A DNA stretch of 17,315 bases from PALSA-243 sp049522755. GTDB lineage: Bacteria > Acidobacteriota > Terriglobia > Bryobacterales > Bryobacteraceae. The translations under genes and the position numbers were made by a program. Location: positions 1 to 17,315 of the forward strand of contig JBEKNN010000203.1 in assembly GCA_049522755.1 (NCBI GenBank), given 5' to 3'. Shown one piece after another: positions 8,350 to 15,656 of this stretch (the stretch's first letter is position 1; each line of letters opens with the position of its first letter). The notes beneath the pieces were generated by a model. That model saw only the letters and a program-made list of their open reading frames with translations. It searched no databases and was not told where the DNA came from.

Positions 8350-8586
8350 TGTGGGGCAGGGTTGTGAACCCAATGTCACTTACTTTGCCCACAATCGGAT
8401 GGTCGGCATTAATTGTGGGGCGGACCCCCTGGTCGGCCTCTCAGGCATCACATCAGGGCGATTCGGCTGGCCGAAGAGCGGGTCCAGGGGGACCCGCGCG
8501 GACCGGGGGGGGCCGCCCCACAGCCTTGCGCAAAATGCTAGCTTCCCCGCAAAGTAAGTGACATCAGGTTCTCAACCTACCCCACA
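8350..8586. repeat. Nested palindromic MITE-like element
   Basis: The two ends are long, nearly perfect inverted repeats: 8350-8388 (TGTGGGGCAGGGTTGTGAAC... ending GTCACTTACTTTGC) and 8549-8586 (GCAAAGTAAGTGACATC... ending CCTACCCCACA), differing at only a few positions over about 39 bp. A second, inner pair carries the same terminal word: TGTGGGGCGGA at 8414-8424 and GCCGCCCCACA at 8512-8522, followed inward by GC-rich palindromes around GGGTCC/GGACCC. CCCACAAT/ATTGTGGG (8388-8395 / 8412-8419) adds another stem. No open reading frame for a transposase is present and no target-site duplication is obvious. The layout looks like one mobile repeat inserted in another; I recall similar TGTGGGGCGGACCCCCTGGTC elements from Solibacter-like genomes. 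Confidence 0.7.
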
Positions 8587-8598
8587 GGAGCGCACATC
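8586..8598 (+). promoter_or_regulatory. Shine-Dalgarno and ATC putative start codon of the ABC ATPase gene
   Basis: AGGAG (8586-8590) is followed by a 5-nt spacer and then ATC (8596-8598), in frame with the ATPase. The first A of AGGAG is the last base of the palindromic element. Between the upstream in-frame stop (TAG 8539-8541) and the GTG at 8671 there is no ATG, GTG, TTG or CTG in this frame, so ATC is the only start at the right distance from a ribosome site. ATC initiation is very rare; an ATG-to-ATC mutation or a base error is the alternative. Confidence 0.5.
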
Positions 8599-9915
8599 GA
8601 CGAAGCGGCCATCATCGAAGCCAGGCAGGTCGAAAAGATCTATGGGCAGCCCGGCGAACCGCGCATCCAGGTGATCGCGCCCACCGATCTCGCCGTTTAT
8701 CCCGGCGAGATCCTCGCGCTGCTGGGTCCGTCCGGATCGGGCAAATCCACCCTGCTGCGCATTCTCACCGGCCTCTCGAAGCCCTCCGCCGGCCAGGTGT
8801 TGTGGCACGGAGAGCCGCTCGCTGGGACGTGCCCTAACGTCTCCATCGTGTTTCAAAGCTTTGCGCTTTTCCCCTGGCTGACCGTCCTCGATAACGTCCA
8901 GGCGCCGCTCAGAGCCATCGGAACGCCGCCGCACGAGCGCATGAAGCGCAGCCTCCGCACCATCGATTCAGTCGGCCTCGATGGCTTTGAAACCGCTTTC
9001 CCCAAGGAGCTTTCCGGCGGCATGAAGCAGCGCGTCGGTTTCGCCCGCGCGCTGGTGGTAGAGCCCGAAGTGCTCTTCATGGACGAGCCGTTCTCCGCGC
9101 TCGACGTGCTCACGGCCGAGAACCTGCGCGCCGAGCTTCTGGAGCTGTGGGAGGGCAAGAAAATGCCCACCCGCGCAGTCTTCATCGTCACTCACAACAT
9201 CGAAGAAGCCGTCTCGCTGGCAGACCGCGTGGTTGTGCTGGGCAAAAACCCCGGCCGCATCCGCACCGATTTCCGGGTCGGCATTCCGCGCCCGCGCGAC
9301 CGCAAGAACCCGCGCTTCCTTGAGATTGTCGATTACATCTATCGCGTGCTCACGCAGCCGGATGCGCCGCCCGCCCCCGAACCTGGGCAACCCGCGGCCG
9401 CTTCCGGGCAGACCGCCAAACAGGCGTATCCCATGCTGCCGCACGCGCGTCCCGGCGGCGTCGCCGGTCTGGTGGAGCTACTGCTCGACCGCAACGGGCG
9501 CGACGATATCTACCATCTTGCCGAAGAGCTCTCATTCGAGATCGACGATCTGCTGCCGATCGTGGAATCCGCCTCCCTGTTGGGATACATCACTGTCAAA
9601 GAAGGCGATGCCGAACTGACTCCCGAGGGCCGCGCCTTTGCCGAGGCCGATATTCTGCACCGCAAGGAGCTCTTCCGCACCTCCGCCGCCGAACGTATCC
9701 CGCTCATCCGCCAGATTGTGCGCTCGCTGGAATCGAAGAGCGACCACTCCATGCCGGACGAGTTCTTCCGCGACATGCTGGAAGAGCATTTCAGCGAGGA
9801 AGAGACCGGCCGCCAGCTGGAAACCGCCGTCAACTGGGGCCGCTACGCCGAGCTCTTCGACCGCGACGCCGCCAGCGGCCGCTTCTATATTTCCGAAGAA
9901 GGCCATAATCACTGA
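8596..9915 (+). CDS. ABC transporter ATPase with AAA-associated C-terminal domain (anion / nitrate-sulfonate type)
   Basis: About 439 residues if started at ATC 8596; the first conventional start is GTG 8671. The segment before 8671 encodes normal ABC sequence (IIEARQVEKIYGQPGEPRIQ), including Tyr16, the expected A-loop residue that stacks on adenine, so the longer form is preferred. Numbered from ATC: Walker A GPSGSGKST 44-52, Q-loop Gln about 87, signature LSGGMKQ 139-145, Walker B VLFMDEP 159-165, D-loop SALD 167-170, then the H-loop His in IVTHNIEEAV. After a Pro/Ala-rich linker (about 265-285), residues about 295-435 form the helical AAA-associated domain found on some nitrate/sulfonate/taurine-type ATPases. 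It energises the permease encoded next, whose start codon overlaps this stop by one base. Substrate unknown. No periplasmic binding protein is adjacent. Confidence 0.88.
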   Translation: MDEAAIIEARQVEKIYGQPGEPRIQVIAPTDLAVYPGEILALLGPSGSGKSTLLRILTGLSKPSAGQVLWHGEPLAGTCPNVSIVFQSFALFPWLTVLDNVQAPLRAIGTPPHERMKRSLRTIDSVGLDGFETAFPKELSGGMKQRVGFARALVVEPEVLFMDEPFSALDVLTAENLRAELLELWEGKKMPTRAVFIVTHNIEEAVSLADRVVVLGKNPGRIRTDFRVGIPRPRDRKNPRFLEIVDYIYRVLTQPDAPPAPEPGQPAAASGQTAKQAYPMLPHARPGGVAGLVELLLDRNGRDDIYHLAEELSFEIDDLLPIVESASLLGYITVKEGDAELTPEGRAFAEADILHRKELFRTSAAERIPLIRQIVRSLESKSDHSMPDEFFRDMLEEHFSEEETGRQLETAVNWGRYAELFDRDAASGRFYISEEGHNH

Positions 9916-11648
9916 TGACCCTGCCCGTGCTTTCGCGATCGGCCATTCGCGAACAGAGTTGGTCCGCGCTGGTCGATCTGCTGGTCTTTTCGATCGTCTT
10001 GGCCGCCATCTTCGGCATGCTCACGGTGGGCCGGTATTGGCTGGGCGCCGTCACGCCCGCGGCTCAAATTTCGCACTCGCCCAGCGCGCTGCCCAAGTAT
10101 GCGTTCTACTCGCTGGTGCGCATGACGGTGGCGTATTTTCTGAGCCTCGCCTTCGCGGTGGGCTATGGCTATATCGCCGCATATACGCCGCGCGTGGAAG
10201 CCGTGATGGTCGCCGCGCTCGATATCCTGCAATCCATTCCCGTGCTCAGCTTTCTGCCGGGCGTGATGCTGGCCATGGCGGCGCTCTTTCCCTCGCGCCA
10301 GTTGGGGCTGGAATTGGGCTCCATCGTGCTCATTTTCACCGGTCAAGTCTGGAACATGGCGTTCAGCTTTTACTCGTCGCTGAAATCGATTCCGCGCGAG
10401 CTGCGCGAAGCCGCTGATATCTATCGATTCGACCCCTGGCAGCGCTTCATCGAGCTGGAATTGCCTTACGCCACTATCGGACTGGTGTGGAACTCCATCG
10501 TCTCCGTGGCCAGCGGCTGGTTCTTCCTGATGGCCTGCGAAATGTTCGTTCTGCGTAACCACGATTTCCGCCTGCCGGGCCTTGGATCCTACCTCCAGAC
10601 CGCCGCTTCCAACGACGATACCGCCGCCATTATCTGGGGACTCGCCGCCATGATCGCCGTCATCGCGCTGATCGATCAGATCGTCTGGCGGCCGCTGATT
10701 GCCTGGTCCGACCGCTTCAAGTTCGAGCAGGTGGAAAGCTCCGCCAAGGTGAGGTCGCCCATTCTGCACCTGCTGCTCAGTTCGCGCGCGTTCCATTGGG
10801 TTAGCGCGCACGCGGTGCAACCGGCGTGGAATCGGCTCACCGCCCATGCCGCCGGACTTACTCCGGGGCCGCTGAAGCCGCCGCGCCCGCCTTCCAAAAC
10901 CGCGGCGTGGATGGTTCCCGCCGCGGGCGTGGCCCTGTTTCTGCTCGCCGCCTACGCGCTCTTCAATGCCGCACTGGCGTTGAAAGGCGTCACGCTTGCA
11001 GAGTTGCTCTCCACCATTACCGCGGCTGGCGCGACGTTTGTGCGCGTCATCGTAGCGTTGTTGATTGCGTCGCTTTGGACCATTCCCACCGGCGTCGCCA
11101 TCGGCTTCAACCGCAAACTGGCGCGCATTGCGCAGCCGCTGGCGCAAATCGCCGCGTCCGTGCCGGCGACCGCATTATTCCCGGTGGTGCTGCTTCTGCT
11201 GGTGCGGATAGGCGGCGGATTGAGCGTTGGCGCAGTAGTGTTGATGCTGCTCGGCACGCAGTGGTACATCCTGTTCAACGTGATCGCCGGCGCCATGGCG
11301 ATTCCCACGGAGCTGCGCGAGGCCGCATCGGTGTTCCGCTTCAACCGGCGGCAGCGATGGACCACTGTCATCCTCCCCGGTATTTTCCCCTACCTGGTGA
11401 CAGGTCTGGTGACCGCGTCCGGCGGCGCCTGGAACGCGAGCATTGTCGCCGAGTACGTTCACTTCAGGAAGGAGACGCTTTCCACTGTCGGTCTGGGCGC
11501 GGAAATCACGGCGGCGAGCGAGGCTGGAAATTTTAGCGTGCTGCTGCTTTCTACCATCGTAATGGCCGTGCTGGTGGTGTGCATCAACCGGCTGGTGTGG
11601 CGGCGGATGTACAGGCTGGCGGAGACGCGGTACCGGCTGGAAGCGTAA
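9915..11648 (+). CDS. Duplicated (fused two-domain) ABC anion-type transporter permease
   Basis: 577 residues carrying two complete BPD_transp_1 permease halves in one chain, so one polypeptide can supply both membrane subunits. Each half has the EAA loop that docks on the ATPase: ELREAADIYRFDPWQRF with IELELP (162-184) and ELREAASVFRFNRRQRW with TTVILP (466-488). Half one spans about 20-260 and half two about 330-565, joined by a Pro-rich linker (HAAGLTPGPLKPPRPPSK, about 311-328). This architecture corresponds to the COG4986 duplicated anion permease as I remember it, usually partnered with an AAA-associated ATPase, as here. The start ATG overlaps the ATPase stop (TGATG), suggesting translational coupling. 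Transported anion unknown; nitrate, sulfonate, taurine or bicarbonate are family-level options. Confidence 0.9.
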   Translation: MTLPVLSRSAIREQSWSALVDLLVFSIVLAAIFGMLTVGRYWLGAVTPAAQISHSPSALPKYAFYSLVRMTVAYFLSLAFAVGYGYIAAYTPRVEAVMVAALDILQSIPVLSFLPGVMLAMAALFPSRQLGLELGSIVLIFTGQVWNMAFSFYSSLKSIPRELREAADIYRFDPWQRFIELELPYATIGLVWNSIVSVASGWFFLMACEMFVLRNHDFRLPGLGSYLQTAASNDDTAAIIWGLAAMIAVIALIDQIVWRPLIAWSDRFKFEQVESSAKVRSPILHLLLSSRAFHWVSAHAVQPAWNRLTAHAAGLTPGPLKPPRPPSKTAAWMVPAAGVALFLLAAYALFNAALALKGVTLAELLSTITAAGATFVRVIVALLIASLWTIPTGVAIGFNRKLARIAQPLAQIAASVPATALFPVVLLLLVRIGGGLSVGAVVLMLLGTQWYILFNVIAGAMAIPTELREAASVFRFNRRQRWTTVILPGIFPYLVTGLVTASGGAWNASIVAEYVHFRKETLSTVGLGAEITAASEAGNFSVLLLSTIVMAVLVVCINRLVWRRMYRLAETRYRLEA

Positions 11649-11875
11649 TCCAGTGGCGCGGCCCCATGGGCTGCGAGCACGCCGCTCTACTGGCCGAGAG
11701 CAGTCTCGCGGCGTTGATTCTGAGCGCGGACATCTGAACACGGCCGGACAGCAGCGCAGGCCGAAGGAGTGTAGGCTAAAAACCCCGGCGGCGCCGCACA
11801 CCACTGTCCGCAGTTTTTTAGATCCCGCTGGAAGGGCGTGCAGACCCGTGGATATGAGGCGAAGGCGAAGCCTCG
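11649..11875. terminator. Convergent intergenic region with weak terminator-like hairpins
   Basis: This gap separates the plus-strand permease from the minus-strand chemoreceptor. For the plus strand, ACTG/CAGT (11803-11806 / 11811-11814) is followed by a T6 run (11814-11819). For the minus strand, a short CGGC/GCCG stem (around 11787-11797) is followed by a T5 run (complement of 11778-11782). GAGGC/GCCTC (11856-11860 / 11870-11874) lies right after the chemoreceptor stop. All stems are only 4-5 bp, so each is a weak candidate. The frame at 11653-11934 on the plus strand has no recognisable homology and overlaps the chemoreceptor end. Confidence 0.3.
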
Positions 11876-13603
11876 TCAGACATGAAAACGGCCGACTGAG
11901 ACGCGAAGCTGTTCGGCTACCGCGGAAAGGCTAGTGGCGTTCGAGCGCACATCGTCGCTGCCGGTCGCCATTTTTGCGGCCGCCTGGTCTACGCCGCCGA
12001 TGTCTTTCGCAACTTCGTGAGATACGCGCGAAGTCTCAGAGATTCTTGTGTTCGCCTGCGTCACCGCTGTGGCCGCGGCGGCAATATTCCGCGCGATGCC
12101 TTGGGTGGTAGAAGCCTGTTCTTCGATTGCAGACGCGATCGAAGCCACGATGCCGCTAACTTCATCGATTATCTGCGACACCTTGCCAATCTCCGCAATC
12201 CCGCCGGCCGTCGCCGACTGTACGCCGGCGATCCTGGCTTTGATGTCTTGCGTCGCTGCGGCGGTCTGCTGGGCCAAAGCCTTGATTTCAGTGGCGACCA
12301 CGGCGAACCCTTTGCCAGCGGCTCCGGCCCGGGCGGCTTCGATGGTCGCGTTGAGCGCCAGGAGGTTAGTCTGCGACGAGATCTCGGTGATCGCCTCCGT
12401 TACCTTGCCGATTTCCTGAGCCGATTGCCCAAGCTGGTTGATTTGCTCGGTAATCCGTATCGCCTGGCGGGTCGCATCGTTTGTAATGCGCCGGGCCTTC
12501 TCGGAATTTCCGGCAATTTCGCCGATCGTCGCCGTCATCTGCTCGGTGGCCGACGCGACATCGGAAAGGCTGGCTGAAGTCTGTTCCATACCGGTGGCTA
12601 CCGACGCGACATTGGAACTCATCTCTTCGGCAGCCGCCGCCACCGAATGGGCGTTGTCGGACGCGTAACGCGAACCCGATGCCATCTCAGCCGAACCGGT
12701 CATCAGGTGGGCGGAGGAATCCGATAAAACCCGAATTCCACCGGAAACTTCCTGAATCATCGCCCGCAGGCCAATCGACATCGTTTGCAACGCGTTCGCC
12801 AGCGAGCCAATCTCGTCGTTACGCTCCAGGTGCTCCGGGAGCATGTCCGCGGAAACGTCGCCGCCGGCTACCTGTTGGAGATGCTTCACCGCCACCGCGA
12901 GAGGCACGGTGATACCGCGCGTAACAAACAGGGAAATACCCAGCGCTACCAATAACGCCAGCGCCAACCCGGCGAGCAGCCCGGCTTTGGCGGTTTTCAC
13001 GGTCGCTTGAATCTCCTTACCCCGCCCATCGCCATCGACCTTGTTGAGGGCCACCTCTGCCTCGATTGCATCGGCATAGATCTGATAAAGGGGTTTGAGC
13101 TGGTCGCTGAGCGCGGCCATCGCCTCCTTGTTCTTGTGAGACTTGCTTAGAGCCACTATCGCGTCGAACCTCGGCCAGTACGCGCCGGCAGCGGCCTGGA
13201 TGCTGGCGAATTGTTCCCGATTCTTGTCCGTGGTAATCGTATTCGCGTATTCGGCGATCAGCTTGGCATCGTTGGTGCGCAGATCGTTCACCTCGATATC
13301 CATCAGCATCAACTCGGTTTCGTCCTGTGACGCAACACGTTGCAGTAACAGCGAGAGACTGCGGGGGGCATTCCTCTGCACCTGGCCAATAACGTAGATT
13401 CCCGGAAGCGAGCCGCCCGTGATTGCGGTGGCGCTTTTCTGAACTGCCGCTAGCCGGATATAAGCAAATCCCCCCAGCATGATGGCGATCAGTGTGACTG
13501 CGCCAAAAGCCGCGGCTATACGCGTTCCGATCTTCCATCGATTGACGACACGCGCCGCAGACTGTCCGATGTTCGTAACGCGGCGTAGCAGCTTCAAACT
13601 CAT
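11876..13603 (-). CDS. Methyl-accepting chemotaxis protein (4-helix-bundle sensor, HAMP, signalling domain)
   Basis: 575 residues; the ATG at 13603 has Shine-Dalgarno GGGGAG with a 6-nt spacer. Layout: cytoplasmic N-tail, TM1 about 29-50, periplasmic four-helix-bundle ligand domain about 55-205 (SLPGIYVIGQVQRNA at its start is typical of the 4HB_MCP family), TM2 about 207-228, HAMP about 229-282, and a long coiled-coil signalling domain about 300-570. The hairpin tip that binds CheA/CheW is intact: ISSQTNLLALNATIEAARAG from 408, then AAGKGFAVVATEIKALA. The C-terminus ends RFHV with no CheR-tether pentapeptide. It is the last gene of a three-gene operon after the porin and PstS-like genes, 37 bp after the latter, so the periplasmic sensor domain is a plausible partner of that binding protein (inference). 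Predicted to be transcribed from the sigma-28 promoter at 15413-15439. Confidence 0.94.
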   Translation of the reverse strand: MSLKLLRRVTNIGQSAARVVNRWKIGTRIAAAFGAVTLIAIMLGGFAYIRLAAVQKSATAITGGSLPGIYVIGQVQRNAPRSLSLLLQRVASQDETELMLMDIEVNDLRTNDAKLIAEYANTITTDKNREQFASIQAAAGAYWPRFDAIVALSKSHKNKEAMAALSDQLKPLYQIYADAIEAEVALNKVDGDGRGKEIQATVKTAKAGLLAGLALALLVALGISLFVTRGITVPLAVAVKHLQQVAGGDVSADMLPEHLERNDEIGSLANALQTMSIGLRAMIQEVSGGIRVLSDSSAHLMTGSAEMASGSRYASDNAHSVAAAAEEMSSNVASVATGMEQTSASLSDVASATEQMTATIGEIAGNSEKARRITNDATRQAIRITEQINQLGQSAQEIGKVTEAITEISSQTNLLALNATIEAARAGAAGKGFAVVATEIKALAQQTAAATQDIKARIAGVQSATAGGIAEIGKVSQIIDEVSGIVASIASAIEEQASTTQGIARNIAAAATAVTQANTRISETSRVSHEVAKDIGGVDQAAAKMATGSDDVRSNATSLSAVAEQLRVSVGRFHV

Positions 13604-13640
13604 CTCTTACTCCCCATTAAAGAACCGATTCGACCAGCCA

Positions 13641-14057
13641 TTATTCAACTATCAGAACTTTCAGTGAGGCCTCTGAACCGCCAGGCTCCACGATGCCCAA
13701 GCCGTTGCGAACACCCTGCACCAGCTGACGCACGGCCGCGTCCGACGGCAGGCTCTTGGGAACGGGCTTTCCGCCGTCGAAACTCGCCTGAAGCGCATGC
13801 TTGCTATAGTCCGACTCAGTCATGCCGCAGATTTCTTTCAGCGCCGCCGCACGTGCTGCGTTGCCCGCGGGGCCCAAAAAGATTACCACCTTTTCTCCGC
13901 CGGGCCATGTTGCCGTTTCCCCCATCAACATTCGCCGCAACAGCGCGCGAGTGAGGTGAGCGTTGGGATTGTCCTTATTAACCACAATCGCGAACCCTTG
14001 CTGGGCGGATGCCGCAGAAGCTAGCAGAGCGATGAGAATCAATATTCGTCTGGTCAT
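13641..14057 (-). CDS. Small PstS-like periplasmic substrate-binding protein
   Basis: 138 residues; ATG 14057 has AAGGA with a 6-nt spacer. Residues 1-18 are a signal peptide (RILILIALLASAASAQ). The mature part, about 120 residues, matches the short phosphate-binding-like family: AIVVNKDNPNAHLTRALLRR and FLMGE-type (here MLMGETATWPGGEKVVIFLG) near the N-terminus, and VRNGLGIVEPG near the C-terminus, where GxxGIGY-type loops usually occur. It is less than half the length of a full PstS and corresponds to a partial binding fold, so it is unlikely to serve as a normal Pst transporter subunit; no PstCAB genes are present. It is 10 bp downstream of the porin gene and 37 bp upstream of the chemoreceptor gene, which suggests it delivers or senses a ligand for the chemoreceptor. 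Ligand not proven. Confidence 0.82.
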   Translation of the reverse strand: MTRRILILIALLASAASAQQGFAIVVNKDNPNAHLTRALLRRMLMGETATWPGGEKVVIFLGPAGNAARAAALKEICGMTESDYSKHALQASFDGGKPVPKSLPSDAAVRQLVQGVRNGLGIVEPGGSEASLKVLIVE

Positions 14058-14067
14058 AGCGGATCCT

Positions 14068-15405
14068 TTAAAACACGATGGCGATTTGCGCCTGAATATC
14101 GTTGGCCGGGAGTCCGGTGCGCGTCGCCAGCCGTCCGTACTGCAGTTTCAGGCACGAAAAATCGTTAAGATCGAAGCGGACGCCCGCTGATGGCCCGTTC
14201 TCCCTGCCCAAAATCCCGGATATAGGGTCGCCAGACGGCACGTTCTGGTATTCATACCGGAGATACGGCCGCAAAAAGCCCATCTTGTAAGAGGCTTGGG
14301 CGTAGGATGAAGTGGTGTTGAAGGTCATGCCATCGCTCAACGATTGATGTTGCAATAAGACACTTTCGGCGAGTAACTCAAGCCGGGGCCTGACCAGTGC
14401 CGCGTAAGCCGAAAAGATGTGTTCCTCGAACGACGAGAGTCCAGCCGGGTGAAGCGTATCGCGGTAGAACGACCCTCCAACCTGAAGGCCTGAAACCGCT
14501 TCCGGGCGGGCGTAGAGTGCGAAATTGGTCGCTTTGCCGTTGTTCTCATCCACAAAATTCTGTACAGGCTCAACGTTGGAGGTTTGGGAGCCTTGCGACC
14601 CTGTTCCATTGGCGACTTCCGCGACCCAATGCAGGCCTAACGCGCCAGAGGGGATTTCGCCCGTAGCCGACATGCCAATGCTGTGGACCGGCAGAATCCC
14701 GCCGCTATCCTCGTCGGTGAACAGAATCGGCCTCGAAGTAGCTGTCTGGAAGTATCTGGCCCGATGGAATTCGTTGGTGTAAAAGCCAATCGCCGTGTTG
14801 AACTTTCCGATAGTAACGCTAAGGTATTTGTTGAATTTGTAGGTCAGCATCAGCCTGTCGATTTCCGCGCTGAACTGATTGCTGAAATCCGACGTGACCA
14901 GAACCTCGCTCAACACTCGCATGTGCTCACCGATGTTAGAGTTGACGAACAAGTCGAAATCGCCGACGCCGAAAGACTGTGTACTTCCCGGAAGGCCGCC
15001 AGGGGGCAGGTTGTCGAATGTCGGCCCGCCAAAATTGAAATCGGTGAAGACGCGGAACTGGATCGGTCCCAGCGTGTGCCCTTCTTCCTGAGGCGATGGA
15101 TCGGCTGCCGCAGTGACCGGGGCGAGGTCTGCCGCCGGCGGCGCGGGCGTAGTCGCGACGGGAATAGGTGCGGTCGCAACGGGAACAAGTGGAGTCGCCA
15201 CGGGAACAAGTGGAACGGGCGCCGAACGGGCCTTCAATTCAGCCTCTACCTCTAGCAGGCTCCGCTCCAGATCGGCTACCCGCTTCTGGAGAGCGGCGGT
15301 CGCGGCGTCGGAGTCACCCGTTTGCGCGATGCCGGGGCGAGGGGCTGCGAGCCCGATGAGGGCTAGCATCAAGAGTGTCTGGCGCAGGAGCGCGGTCATC
15401 TTCAT
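14068..15405 (-). CDS. Outer-membrane beta-barrel porin, first gene of the chemoreceptor operon
   Basis: 445 residues. Residues 1-27 are a signal peptide (LLMLALIGLAAPRPGIAQ), followed by a short coiled coil (AATAALQKRVADLERSLLEV, about 34-60), then a Pro/Val/Ala linker with three 7-residue repeats (PLVPVAT, PLVPVAT, APIPVAT). The rest (about 110-445) has alternating polar and hydrophobic strands typical of a barrel, including YLSVTIGKFNTAIGFYTNEF and FLRPYLRYEYQNVPSGDP, and ends with phenylalanine (AQIAIVF), the usual outer-membrane barrel signal. A coiled coil before a barrel is typical of trimeric phosphate- or sugar-type porins. The chosen ATG is only 7 nt from the sigma-28 -10 element, so the message may be leaderless; ATG at 15399 is an alternative. 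Role inferred: lets the ligand into the periplasm for the PstS-like protein and chemoreceptor encoded next. Confidence 0.83.
   Translation of the reverse strand: MKMTALLRQTLLMLALIGLAAPRPGIAQTGDSDAATAALQKRVADLERSLLEVEAELKARSAPVPLVPVATPLVPVATAPIPVATTPAPPAADLAPVTAAADPSPQEEGHTLGPIQFRVFTDFNFGGPTFDNLPPGGLPGSTQSFGVGDFDLFVNSNIGEHMRVLSEVLVTSDFSNQFSAEIDRLMLTYKFNKYLSVTIGKFNTAIGFYTNEFHRARYFQTATSRPILFTDEDSGGILPVHSIGMSATGEIPSGALGLHWVAEVANGTGSQGSQTSNVEPVQNFVDENNGKATNFALYARPEAVSGLQVGGSFYRDTLHPAGLSSFEEHIFSAYAALVRPRLELLAESVLLQHQSLSDGMTFNTTSSYAQASYKMGFLRPYLRYEYQNVPSGDPISGILGRENGPSAGVRFDLNDFSCLKLQYGRLATRTGLPANDIQAQIAIVF
15152..15214. repeat. Three tandem 21-bp repeats inside the porin gene
   Basis: Units at 15152-15172, 15173-15193 and 15194-15214 share the pattern GTCGCNACGGGAA followed by a variable part; the last two differ at one base. 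They encode the in-frame heptapeptides PLVPVAT, PLVPVAT and APIPVAT in the linker between coiled coil and barrel. Being a multiple of three, copy-number change would lengthen or shorten the linker without a frameshift. Confidence 0.75.
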
Positions 15406-15412
15406 AAGGGTT

Positions 15413-15439
15413 TTATCGGCATTCCCGGGGAAAACTTTA
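15413..15439 (-). promoter_or_regulatory. Sigma-28 (FliA) flagellar/chemotaxis promoter
   Basis: On the minus strand, TAAAGTTT (15439-15432), exactly 11 bp, then GCCGATAA (15420-15413). This is identical at all 16 defined positions to the E. coli FliA consensus TAAAGTTT-N11-GCCGATAA. It points at the porin gene; transcription should begin about 7 nt past the -10 element, at or next to the porin ATG (15405). A second CCATAAAGT copy lies 10 bp further upstream (15452-15444 against 15442-15434), giving a duplicated -35 region. Confidence 0.85.
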
Positions 15440-15656
15440 TGGGACTTTATGGCCTGACCGATTAAGCATGTATGCGGGTCCGGCCATCCAGCAAGCGTAA
15501 GAGCCGGCGCTACCGGGCTTTGCGCGCCTCCGACAGAGCTTCCACCTTCGCCAGCGTGCGCGCGTATGTTCTAAATGAATGACCGATTTGCCCTCGTTCA
15601 CTCCACCGTTCGACGCCGGTCGACGAGCACATCCCCGTCCATGCTATAAATTCCTC
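15440..15656. other. Divergent intergenic region between porin operon and DUF1028 gene
   Basis: Beyond the sigma-28 promoter no clear gene is present. A 40-codon minus-strand frame (15632-15510, ending with ALSEARKAR) exists but has no good ribosome site. On the plus strand TATAAA (15645-15650) lies 6 nt before the ATG of the DUF1028 gene (15657) and may be its -10 element; no clear -35 is seen. Confidence 0.4.

Noticed and set aside
8340..8600. Target-site duplication flanking the palindromic element
   Set aside because: The bases just outside 8350 and 8586 do not match each other over any convincing length.
9909..11147. 412-codon minus-strand frame
   Set aside because: Antisense to the duplicated permease; composition dominated by Gly/Arg/His, typical of a shadow frame.
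11653..11934. 93-codon plus-strand frame after the permease
   Set aside because: Overlaps the chemoreceptor 3' end, Arg-rich, no ribosome site or homology recognised.
15510..15632. 40-codon minus-strand ORF ending ALSEARKAR
   Set aside because: Its C-terminal half looks protein-like, but there is no good ribosome site and no known family. It could be a gene remnant; not enough to call.
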